A stretch of DNA of 64,000 nucleotides from Armatimonadota bacterium. GTDB lineage: Bacteria > Armatimonadota > UBA5829 > DTLH01. A model generated the notes under the pieces. It was given only the letters and a program-made list of their open reading frames with translations. It did no database searches and was not told the DNA's origin. Shown one piece after another: positions 29,768 to 39,179 of this stretch. Numbering within the stretch: the first letter of the stretch is position 1; every line of letters starts with the position of its first letter. The stretch lies in the NCBI GenBank assembly GCA_029551395.1, contig JAKPFN010000147.1, forward strand, positions 1 to 64,000, read 5' to 3'. A program made the translations under genes and the position numbers.

Positions 29768-31290
29768 TTATGGCAGTGTAAATTTTGCTCCACTCAGAGG
29801 CTGCCCTGTCAGGTCTGTCATCCGAATATAAAACGCCCAATCACAGGCAACATTATTCAGCTTGACCAGAAATATGTTCTTTCCTTTCTTTAGCTGAACG
29901 TCTATGGTATTCGGTTCAGTGTCAAAAGTACGGTTCCAGGGAGAATCCAATATCAGTTTCCCATCCTGCCAAATCTTCCAGCCTCCATTTCTTTGAGTGC
30001 GAATAACTGCAATCTGCTCTGTATCCGACTCAACTGCGAATGCTGCATAACAGACCTTATCAGGCTCCGTTACCCCAAGAATCCCACCTATGTTTGGATA
30101 CCTACCTGGAGCAGATGCCAGCTTCCAGATTTTCCCTCCAACTTCGCTGTTCAGTTTTGGAGAGCCTTTTGACTCATTAATATATGGATGGTTTAACCCT
30201 CCGTAAGGCTTGTCATCTCCTGGAAACGGGCCGATTACCAGATATTCTCGAACACAATCTGTCAGCCAGGGGTTATTTTCTTTATTGAAGATCGCACATT
30301 CCCGCCAAATCCTTCGGGTAATATGTTCTCTCATCTGGTGTTTATATATCGGCAACTCACCGTCTTCACCTGGTTTCCTCTTAAAACAACCTGTTCCTTC
30401 TTCATAATCTGCACCATCCGAAGTCCAATCGCCAGGGCCATCAGCAGGATAGCCATGCGCCCAGCAAATCGACATCCACACTGCGTGCAACCATTCATGC
30501 AGTTGAAGCTCGCCTGTATCATCTAAACTCCAGCCGCCACCGGTATTGTAGCCGACATAAGTCGCACCTTTGGTGTTCGGTTGGACTCCAAGCAATCAGC
30601 AAGGAAACCAAGCGGCAAACATTCACCTGGTTCACCTTCACCTACACGAGTCTTGACATAAACCATTATCGTATCGACCTCGCCATATTCGACCAGATCG
30701 GTTATAACAGGCATCACAGCATCAGGCCACGGGCAATGACCCCAGTCTTTATCGTTTACAAGAGTATTCAGCGACCTCTCGACTACCATCAATTCCCATT
30801 GAATTCTCAGGTTGCCGTCCGTATAATCCCATACCAGGTCTTCGAAACCTTTCATACCTTTGCGAATCATTTCGACTTCTTCGTCTCTAATGGTGTTAAT
30901 GGTATGGTGCTGTTTGCCATCCTTGTCAGTCCATTTGTAGTCAAGAGTGCGGATAACAAATGCTTTGACTTTCCAAACACCTGCTTTTGCGGGATCAGTG
31001 TTTGGAGCGACTTTGGGTTTGAGTTCAGCGATTTTATTCCGAAGTCCTAAGCGAGTAAGCGCGTCTGTTTTGGTGGAATCCAGAATATTCTCGTAGTGCA
31101 GCAGGGCTGCTGCATAATCCCCTTTTTTCTCTGCTTTGATTGCGGCTGCGCGTTCCTTATTGGCATCAGCAAATGGCACTGGAACTGCAACTGCCCATCC
31201 TGATAACAAAAGTGCCGTAGTTATTACGGCCAGTTTTAACAACTTATAGCACATTACGAACCTCCTGATAGCTGCCAGGCTAACTCTCAT
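29768..31290 (-). pseudogene. secreted HExxH-containing protein split by an apparent frameshift (ORFs 30523..31290 and 29768..30595)
   Basis: N-terminal half with signal peptide and C-terminal half (LQLHEWLHAVW) overlap in different frames; restoring one T in GATTGC gives continuous ...GFLADLLGVQPNTKGATYVGY... Confidence 0.65.
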
Positions 31291-31554
31291 AGAATATCAC
31301 ATTATAAATGAAGAATGAAATATAATTTCTCCGAATATTGATAATCAAATAAGCAGGTATTAATCTTGATTATGCGCGTATCAGATAATCGCTTCAAAAT
31401 GCCACTCAACGCATATGCTGTGTCAATAAGTACAGTTATACTTCATCGACTAAAATAAAATTTCGGCTTTGCAGGTTATATGACAGTAATATGCGAACAC
31501 ATCATTGTATAACAACCAGACAAGCAAGATTCGTTACAGGAGTGGAAAAGCAAA

Positions 31555-33333
31555 ATGTTTCGACCTGAACATCCTAAACCACAATTCAGACATGACCGAT
31601 GGTTAAATCTAAACGGCACGTGGAACTTCGACTTCGATTTTGGCCTGTCCGGAGAAGAAAAAGGCTGGCATGAAGATCCTTCAGGATTAAAGAAGCAAAT
31701 AAACGTCCCATTTTGCCCGGAAAGCAAGTTGTCCGGCATCGAATATACTGATTTTATCCCGGCGGTATGGTACCATCGCTCGTTCACAATCCCTGAGGAA
31801 TGGAAAGGAAGCCATATATTTTTACATTTCGGCGCTGTCGATTATGACTGCAAGGCATGGGTGAACGGAAAACCGGTCGGGAGGCATTACGGCGGCGCAT
31901 CATCTTTTTCATTCGATATTACGGAAGCTTTAGTGGAAGGTGAAAACCAACTTGTCGTCTCTGCACGAGATGATATCCGCTCCGGCATCCAACCCACTGG
32001 GAAACAATCCACACAGTTAAAATCGCATGGCTGCGATTATACTCGCACAACAGGTATATGGCAGACTGTCTGGCTGGAAGCAAGGCCAGAAAGCCATCTT
32101 GAGTGGGTCAAGATAATCCCTGATATCGATAACGGCTGTTTTATCCTTACTCCAACAATCAAAAAGTATAAGAATGGACTTGTCTTCAAAGCCACTCTCA
32201 TTGCAGATGGCAAGGAAACTGCTTCTGTTTCATCGACTGCCGGAAGCGGGGTATCTTCAACGATTGATGTTCCTAATCCCCGTTTATGGAGTCCATCTGA
32301 CCCTTATCTCTACGATTTAAGGCTCGAGCTTATTGATAATGGCAAGATAATCGACACCGTCCACAGCTATGCAGGGCTGCGGAAGTTCCACATAGAAGGC
32401 AATAAGTTCTATTTGAACAATGAGATAATTTTCCTTCGGTTCGTCCTCGATCAGGGTTTCTATCCTGACGGGATTTGGACTGCTCCAAGCGATGATGAAC
32501 TGAGAGCCGATATTGAACGAGCAATGGCTATCGGCTTCAACGGTGCGAGACTGCACCAAAAGGTCTTCGAAGAAAGGTTCCATTATTGGGCAGATAAGCT
32601 TGGGTATCTCACCTGGGGAGAGTATTACGACTGGGGAATGGACTTTGCCAACCCGCAAGCGCTTTACAATCAGCAGAAGGAATGGAGAGAAATCGTTATT
32701 CGGGACATGAACCATCCTTCAATAGTTGCGTGGACACCATTCAATGAATCGAGCGGAGGACATAGAGCAGATCCAGAAGCACACCGTAGACTTGTCTCTG
32801 ACACTTACGATATGACTCACCAACTGGACCCTACTCGACCGGTCAACGATGCCAGCGGCTGGGTTCACGTTATAACAGATATTTATAGTATGCATAACTA
32901 CGAACAAGACCCTGAAAAATTCAGGCAGCATTATGCTGAAGTCACTCCTGATGCTCGCCGTAAGTTCTGCGTGATTATTCCTGCTTTGGATATTGGTTAT
33001 GAAGGCCAGCCATTTGTAGTAGATGAATATGGAGGAACCTGGTGGGACCCGGATGAAGCAGAAAAAGCCTCTGGAACCGACCAGAAAGCCAGTTGGGGTT
33101 ACGGAAACAGGCCTGAGTCAATTGAAGAAGTCTACAGGCGCATCGAAGGTCTTACTGCTGTACTGACTGAACACCCACACATCGCAGGCTTTGCTTACAC
33201 TCAGCTTACTGATGTCGAGCAGGAGAAAAACGGTATCTACACGTATGACCGCAGGTTGAAATTCGACAGCAACCGACTAAAAAAAGCATTCGCTGCTCCA
33301 GCAGCCATAGAAAAAGGCAAATCTAATACCTGA
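31555..33333 (+). CDS. glycoside hydrolase family 2 protein, no signal peptide
   Basis: RPEHPKPQFRHDRWLNLNGTWNF, GFNGARLHQKVFEERFHYWAD, AWTPFNESSGG, FAYTQLTDVEQEKNGIY. Confidence 0.9.
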   Translation: MFRPEHPKPQFRHDRWLNLNGTWNFDFDFGLSGEEKGWHEDPSGLKKQINVPFCPESKLSGIEYTDFIPAVWYHRSFTIPEEWKGSHIFLHFGAVDYDCKAWVNGKPVGRHYGGASSFSFDITEALVEGENQLVVSARDDIRSGIQPTGKQSTQLKSHGCDYTRTTGIWQTVWLEARPESHLEWVKIIPDIDNGCFILTPTIKKYKNGLVFKATLIADGKETASVSSTAGSGVSSTIDVPNPRLWSPSDPYLYDLRLELIDNGKIIDTVHSYAGLRKFHIEGNKFYLNNEIIFLRFVLDQGFYPDGIWTAPSDDELRADIERAMAIGFNGARLHQKVFEERFHYWADKLGYLTWGEYYDWGMDFANPQALYNQQKEWREIVIRDMNHPSIVAWTPFNESSGGHRADPEAHRRLVSDTYDMTHQLDPTRPVNDASGWVHVITDIYSMHNYEQDPEKFRQHYAEVTPDARRKFCVIIPALDIGYEGQPFVVDEYGGTWWDPDEAEKASGTDQKASWGYGNRPESIEEVYRRIEGLTAVLTEHPHIAGFAYTQLTDVEQEKNGIYTYDRRLKFDSNRLKKAFAAPAAIEKGKSNT

Positions 33334-33558
33334 TGATTCCATATAATCGAGTAGGTGAAATCGTTGTCAGACTCACCTACTCGATTTTACATCAGCGATA
33401 ATGTTAGGTTTCTCCAAGTTTTTTTTATTAATCCGCAATCCAGTTCCTGCAAGCGAGAAGTAAAATGCATGATTTTAGATGGATTATCTGGATTGTTCCG
33501 TTCGGCTGCAGAGCTAACTTGGCAGATAACTATTAGCTATTCTATACTCAGCGTTCCC

Positions 33559-34053
33559 TCAGACTCTCTTGTTTTGGCATTCCTGATATTTGCTCAGTAT
33601 CTCTTGCCAACTGGTGAGTTCATCTGACAATTGGATTTCAACACCCTGGGTAGTCCTTAGAACATGTCCACGAATAGACAAACCTCGTTTTATTACAATA
33701 TTAAAATCGTCTATAGCCGATATATCTTTCAGGTGGAGACAAGCCCTTCCGCGTTTCATCAAATCATATACTTGAAGCTCATCTCCCTCTAAACTGTATT
33801 GCCATCTCAGAAAACGGGTAGACCAGGATTGATGTATAAATGCTACGGTTAGTAATAAGGTAACAGCAAACAAGCCCAAGATCCCAGCAACGCGAATTGG
33901 GTAGAAATGTTGAGCTATTCTTTCAGAACCAAGACTGCTAATCTCAGCATATATCTTTACTAAAAGCCAAATTGGAACCCATCCAATTAGAATTGCAAAT
34001 GCCTGATATATCTTAGGAATATCGCGGTAAGGTCTATCATATCCAAATGTCAT
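33559..34053 (-). CDS. membrane protein with PH-like C-terminal region, candidate immunity protein
   Basis: Start MTFGYDRP 13 bp after the Rhs-CT1 stop; two hydrophobic helices, soluble C-term. Confidence 0.55.
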   Translation of the reverse strand: MTFGYDRPYRDIPKIYQAFAILIGWVPIWLLVKIYAEISSLGSERIAQHFYPIRVAGILGLFAVTLLLTVAFIHQSWSTRFLRWQYSLEGDELQVYDLMKRGRACLHLKDISAIDDFNIVIKRGLSIRGHVLRTTQGVEIQLSDELTSWQEILSKYQECQNKRV

Positions 34054-34066
34054 AACAGTTCCTCCG

Positions 34067-35110
34067 TTAAAACTCGGCAACAGAACCTGCAAAACTGCCA
34101 GATGCTGTCGAATATCCTCCGCCAACTATCGAAAAAAGAACCTCGTCTACAGATCCAGTCCCGCCAAATGCGCCACCAAGTGCACCGGATCCCGCACCAA
34201 GAAGTGCATATAAGAGTATATTACGTCCCTGTGCTGCAGCGACAACACCTCCAGCGATTCCACTTCCTAATCCACCAGCAATGCCACTAGCTAACATTGC
34301 ACCGAGTTTGATACCGATTTGCGCAGCTGCAGATGCTAGATACGGACCACCGAATAAAGCAGCATCTGTAGCAGCAGCACTTGCTATACCACCTATTACA
34401 AAATCACCCCAGTCCCATTGACCACTACTCCAACCGTTAACATATCCCCCGATCAAGAAAGCTGATACGAGTATGATTGCATGAACAGCAAATTTTCCGG
34501 TCAGATCCATGAGATTTGTCGGATTGTTCCTACAGTAGACAAACCAGTTCACTCCATCCTGAGCCGGGTCCTCTGATATAAACCTCCCCAAGCCTGGATC
34601 ATAATACCTTGCCCGCATATAGATAAGGCCAGTGTTACTGTCGGTTGTATGTCCCAGCTTGCCTACGAACTTGTGGCTGCTTGTGCTGCTGCTTCCTCCG
34701 AGGTCATTGCCATAGACATCCAGCCTGTTGACTCCAAGCACTGGAACACAAGGAGTATTATCGGCTTCCATGAGTACTTCCTCGCCTACCTCGGCAATCA
34801 CGCTTCCCAGGCCGTCATACAGGTACCATCTCACCACATGCCTTGATGGATTGCCTGGATCCTCGGCTGTATCATCTCTTCTATACTCTATCCCTCTTGC
34901 ACTGGTGAAATAGGTGGCTATGTTGGAGTTCTCACACCTCTCCCGAACCACAGCCTGACCATCCAGCACATATTGAGTCTCAGGACCACTGCCAACCTGA
35001 CTTGTACGCCTGAGTCCATCAGCCCCGTAGCTGAAGTAACTCGTCTGACCTCCAGATGTACACTGAACAAGCCTGTTCTGGCTGTCCCCCTTAATCGGTT
35101 CATCTGTTTT
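34067..35110 (-). pseudogene. truncated Rhs family protein, C-terminal fragment 1 (RHS core plus hydrophobic Gly/Ala-rich CT)
   Basis: YLYDGLGSVIAEVG...TGLIYMRARYYDPGLGRFISEDP RHS core; reading frame extends upstream of 34969 to a TAA near 35110 with no full-length N-terminus. Confidence 0.75.
34567..34869. repeat. direct repeat copy 1 (RHS core segment)
   Basis: Near-identical to 35961-36263 (offset 1394 bp). Confidence 0.88.
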
Positions 35111-35151
35111 CGGTTATGCCACCGAACATTCATAACGGGGGAGAAATTCAC

Positions 35152-35406
35152 TCAACTAGAATTGTGGCGATTAATCAATATATTAATCACCATACTAATC
35201 AATAAAAAATACAACGCAAACGTTAATACATAAACACGTGTTGTGTCCCTCATCAACAAAGCTATATCGAGAGAGATAACACTTACTCCTACTGCTATAA
35301 AAACAATTATTTTATCTTTAAATAGTGCCCGTCGCAGGATGAATATTACCAATACAAGTACGTTAGCTGCTATTGCGAACAACATACAAAAAACATTCAA
35401 CCCCAT
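35152..35406 (-). CDS. small membrane protein, candidate immunity protein
   Basis: 84 aa, about three hydrophobic helices, immediately downstream of Rhs-CT2. Confidence 0.55.
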   Translation of the reverse strand: MGLNVFCMLFAIAANVLVLVIFILRRALFKDKIIVFIAVGVSVISLDIALLMRDTTRVYVLTFALYFLLISMVINILINRHNSS

Positions 35407-35502
35407 TGCATTTCTCCAAATGACTCATCGATATTAACTGGTTTGTAATAGTAGCATGCTACACATATATTTATTACTCATAAATCAACAGGATCCATAG
35501 TG

Positions 35503-36285
35503 TTATAACCTTGAGACTTGTTCTGCATAGTCTCCCACTATTGTTCCCGCTAATAATACTGAGTATACAACTGCTGCAGCTACCGCGACTCCTGCAACTG
35601 TGCGTAAACCATGTGCACTTTTTACTATCATTTCACTTACCGCCCAGGAAAGAGCTGCTCCGTACCCAGTAGATAACTGCACAGCAAGCGAAATATCATC
35701 ACGACCGAGTTGAGCAAGACCGAATGCCGTAATTGCAGTGTTAGCCAATCTCGATACTGACAAAGAAACCACTTTTGTCCATTTACCAATTTTGGAAAAT
35801 GCAGCAGCTTGGAGGAGCGCCAACAAAGTGTATACTGTACCTACACCATACCAGAAGGTTGAATGATAAGAAACTAAATTAGAGTGCTTACCATTTGTAT
35901 CCACTAGATTCACCGAATTATTCCCACAATAAGCATACCAGTTCGCCCCATCCCCAGCAGGGTCTTCTGATATAAACCTTCCTATTGCAGAATCGTAGTA
36001 CCTGGCCTGCATGTAGATCAGTCCGGTGTTACTGTCGGTTGTATGGCCAAGCTTGCCTACGAACTTGTGGCTGCTTGCTCCGCTGCTTCCTCCGAGGTCA
36101 TTGCCGTAGACATCCAGCCTGTTGACTCCAAGCACTGGAACACAGGGAGTATTATCGGCTTCCATGAATACGTTTTCGCCTACTTCGGCAATCACGCTTC
36201 CCAGGCCGTCATACAGATACCATCTCACCACATGCCTTGATGGGTTGCCTGGATCCTCGGCTGGAAAAGTAATGCAGGGAAGCAA
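35503..36285 (-). pseudogene. truncated Rhs family protein, C-terminal fragment 2 (RHS core plus different CT)
   Basis: Same core (AEDPGNPSRHVVRWYLYDGLGSVIAEVG...GRFISEDPAGDGANWYAYCGNN) but unrelated C-terminus. Confidence 0.75.
35961..36263. repeat. direct repeat copy 2 (RHS core segment)
   Basis: Near-identical to 34567-34869; homology stops abruptly at 36263. Confidence 0.88.
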
Positions 36286-36612
36286 GTGAGAGTATCCGGA
36301 AGTTGTAGGTAATTCAGTTAGAGCCAGTGCTTAAGACAGTGTATCTCCTTTCGAGTGAGCGCAAGACACGCCGAAATGGTACTGCTAAAGCCAAAACTTC
36401 TGACTGTTGCCACACGTTAGCAAGTAGGCAAATATTAGTCAAGTAATTACCTTAGAAATATTTATGAAATTTTGTTCTTGCAGTTACCATATATTAATAA
36501 CACAGATAGAGAATGTCAGTCACCACAACAGTACTTAATCATCAAGATCAAGTCTAGCACCCACTGGACTCTGAACTCATCAACACTGTTTATTAGCATA
36601 TGCCTGCCTCTC

Positions 36613-36660
36613 GGATTCGCAGTCCCTGCAGCCATAGAATCAGGCAAATCGAATACATAA
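36613..36660 (+). pseudogene. degenerate copy of the 3' end of the GH2 gene
   Basis: 38 of 48 positions match 33286-33333; encodes FAVPAAIESGKSNT versus FAAPAAIEKGKSNT. Confidence 0.65.
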
Positions 36661-36675
36661 TCTATAAAAAACGAA

Positions 36676-36699
36676 GGGGCATTCCAGCTGGAATGCCCC
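36676..36699 (-). terminator. Rho-independent terminator of tRNA-Val
   Basis: 24-nt perfect palindrome GGGGCATTCCAGCTGGAATGCCCC followed on the minus strand by TTCGTTTTTTA. Confidence 0.88.
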
Positions 36700-36705
36700 A
36701 ATCTA

Positions 36706-36780
36706 TGGTGGGCGATACTGGATTCGAACCAGTGACCTCTTCGGTGTGAACGAAGCGATCTCCCACTGATCTAATCGCCC
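36706..36780 (-). tRNA. tRNA-Val (anticodon CAC)
   Basis: Minus strand GGGCGATTAGATCAGTGGGAGATCGCTTCGTTCACACCGAAGAGGTCACTGGTTCGAATCCAGTATCGCCCACCA folds as a cloverleaf, CCA encoded. Confidence 0.94.
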
Positions 36781-36940
36781 ATTACTGGAGTAATTCTATC
36801 GTTCAGAACCCTAAATGTCAAGACTTTGAAAGACAACCGGATTTGACATTACTCTTGCCGTAGAACAGTTCGTCCGCTACAATACTTAAGCAGCCTGCCA
36901 AAGATAAATCCCTTCATAAAGGGTATCTCCTTACAGGTAC

Positions 36941-37603
36941 ATGTATCTTATGGAAGGACGAGAATACTTGGAAAACTTAAAGAAAATAGCTGAAGACATA
37001 CGCGCGGAACTTGATGCCAAGAATGCAGCAAGAGAACAAGCACTAACATTATCACGAGAGATCATCAGACTGTCGGCAAATTCAATCAGAGCCGTCCATA
37101 GAGATGAATTCGATGATGCTCGCGAGCTTATGGACCAGGCGCAAGCTAAGGTAATCGAGTCTAAGAAACTTCTGCAAAACCAGTTGGACATCTACTACAC
37201 AGGTTATGTGCTAGATGCTCAAAAGGAATATGCAGAGTCTGAGCTTACAATGGCTATCGTGCGCAATATGCCTCTTCCCAGCCATCAGGAATTAGGTGTC
37301 GAATGCGCTCCATATCTTAATGGGCTTGGTGAAGCAATCGGAGAGTGCCGCAGGCGGGTACTGGACATCATCCGTCTTGGAGAATTCGAAAGAGGAGAGC
37401 AAATACTCCAGGTCATGGACGATGTGTATTATCTGCTAGTCACCTTCGACTATCCAGATGCAGTAACAGGTGGCCTTCGCCGGACAACAGACATGGTCAG
37501 AGGAGTCCTCGAGCGGACACGCGGCGACCTGACTGTAACGATAAGCCAGAAAGAGCTGGAAGACTCGATAAAAGATGCAGTGAAAAAACTCGCAACCGAC
37601 TGA
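36941..37603 (+). CDS. translin family protein
   Basis: LSREIIRLSANSIRAVHRDEFDDAREL, LPSHQELGVECAPYLNGLGEAIGECRRRVLD, FDYPDAVTGGLRRTTDMVRGVLERTRGDLT; resembles archaeal/bacterial translin homologs. Confidence 0.85.
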   Translation: MYLMEGREYLENLKKIAEDIRAELDAKNAAREQALTLSREIIRLSANSIRAVHRDEFDDARELMDQAQAKVIESKKLLQNQLDIYYTGYVLDAQKEYAESELTMAIVRNMPLPSHQELGVECAPYLNGLGEAIGECRRRVLDIIRLGEFERGEQILQVMDDVYYLLVTFDYPDAVTGGLRRTTDMVRGVLERTRGDLTVTISQKELEDSIKDAVKKLATD

Positions 37604-38988
37604 TGAACAAAGACAAGACTCTGCACATTCTTAAGGAAGCAACCAGAAATTCAGTTTATGAATATCGGCTGTATCTGGTAGGCGGAATAGTTAGAGATGA
37701 GATTCTCGGCAGCCCCGGAGAAGAGGATATTGACATAGTCCTGGAAGGTGATGCAACAAAGCTTGCACGTTATCTGTTTAACATCGGAATCACCGACTTC
37801 AAGCCAGTTGTTTTTCCTCGCTTCGGGACTGCTATGGTCTCTATCGAAGGCACACAAGTCGAGCTGGTCAGCGCCCGCAGCGAATCTTATGCTCCTGAAA
37901 GCCGCAAACCTGAAATCGAACTTGCATCTCTTGAACAGGATGTCCTCAGGCGCGATTTCACTATTAACACGCTGATGAAAAACCTCCATACCGGAGAGAT
38001 TCTCGACATCACCGGTAAGGGGCTTAGTGACCTGCGCGAAGGTATCATCAGAACTCCTACTGACCCGGAAGTAACCTTCGAAGATGACCCGCTCCGCATG
38101 CTCAGAGCAATACGCTTTTCTGCCAGGTTTGGGTTTGTTATCGAAGATAAGACTTATGAGGCTATAAAGAATAAAGCTCATCGTTTGTCGATAATCAGTA
38201 AGGAGCGCATCAGAGACGAATTTTCGAAGATGCTTATGACATCAAGAGCAGCGCAGGCGATAGAAACGCTCAGAACTACTGGTTTGCTGGCTCAGTTTGC
38301 CCCTGAACTGCTTGAGATGTACGGTGTCACACAAAACATCTATCACCTGTATGATGTTTGGACGCATACAATGAAAGCTCTTGAGTCTTTGCCCGATACA
38401 GCAGACCTGGCATTGAGGCTTGCAACTCTGTTTCACGATGTAGGCAAACCCAAAACCCGCTCAGTCGATGAAAAATCGCAGGTGCATTTCTACTCTCATC
38501 AACATATCGGCGCTGAGATCACTCACCGTGTATTGAATCGGCTCCGCTATCCAAATGACATAATCAGAAGAGTCACAAAGCTGGTAGAGATGCACCTTAG
38601 AGTTGGTGAATACGATTCCAAGTGGACTAATGCAGCAGTCAGACGACTGATCCGAGATGCAGGGCCTGATCTGGATGCACTTATTACTCTTACCAAAGCA
38701 GATAAATCGGCTGCTAATCCTGCAATGCCTTCTGTTGACTTGGATGAACTAGGGAAACGGATAGAACAGGTCCAGAAACATGTAGATGTCCACACAATAC
38801 GCAGCCCTCTCAATGGACGGGAGATAATGCAGTTGTTGGATATACCTCAAGGCCCATTGATTAAGGAAATAAAGAACTTCTTGATAAATGAGATCATGGA
38901 AGAACGGCTAGCACCTGCAGATAAAGAAAAAGCCGCAGAGCTTGTTCTTAAACAATGGTCCACCCAACGACAAACCAAAGACAACTAA
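37603..38988 (+). CDS. cca: CCA tRNA nucleotidyltransferase with HD domain
   Basis: LVGGIVRDEILGSPGEEDIDIVLEG, RRDFTINTLM, DPLRMLRAIRFSARFGF, LFHDVGKPKT; start overlaps upstream stop (TGATG). Confidence 0.93.
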   Translation: MNKDKTLHILKEATRNSVYEYRLYLVGGIVRDEILGSPGEEDIDIVLEGDATKLARYLFNIGITDFKPVVFPRFGTAMVSIEGTQVELVSARSESYAPESRKPEIELASLEQDVLRRDFTINTLMKNLHTGEILDITGKGLSDLREGIIRTPTDPEVTFEDDPLRMLRAIRFSARFGFVIEDKTYEAIKNKAHRLSIISKERIRDEFSKMLMTSRAAQAIETLRTTGLLAQFAPELLEMYGVTQNIYHLYDVWTHTMKALESLPDTADLALRLATLFHDVGKPKTRSVDEKSQVHFYSHQHIGAEITHRVLNRLRYPNDIIRRVTKLVEMHLRVGEYDSKWTNAAVRRLIRDAGPDLDALITLTKADKSAANPAMPSVDLDELGKRIEQVQKHVDVHTIRSPLNGREIMQLLDIPQGPLIKEIKNFLINEIMEERLAPADKEKAAELVLKQWSTQRQTKDN

Positions 38989-39179
38989 CAGGATTCATCT
39001 ATCACATTTCCTGCTTCCATTTACCTGCTTATCATTTCAGGTCTTTCTTAACTTTACATTCGCCACACCAGACTTTTCTCTTTTCACAATATAAAAAAAC
39101 TGGTGAGATTGCCTGGCAACATAAGAGTAAGAGTTACGTCTTCCGATAATCGAAGATAAATATGTAGCAGGCCACTCAA

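Noticed and set aside
30580-30600. Programmed ribosomal frameshift at the split HExxH gene
   Set aside because: No slippery heptamer or clear downstream pseudoknot; a simple 1-nt deletion explains it better.
34918-35151. 77-aa minus ORF MNFSPVMNVRWHNRK...
   Set aside because: Wrong frame over the Rhs fragment; the RHS frame (QNRLVQCTSGGQTSYFSYGADGLRRTSQ) is open through the same DNA.
36472-36660. 62-aa plus ORF ending FAVPAAIESGKSNT
   Set aside because: Only the tail is meaningful, as a decayed copy of the GH2 3' end; the rest is not gene-like.
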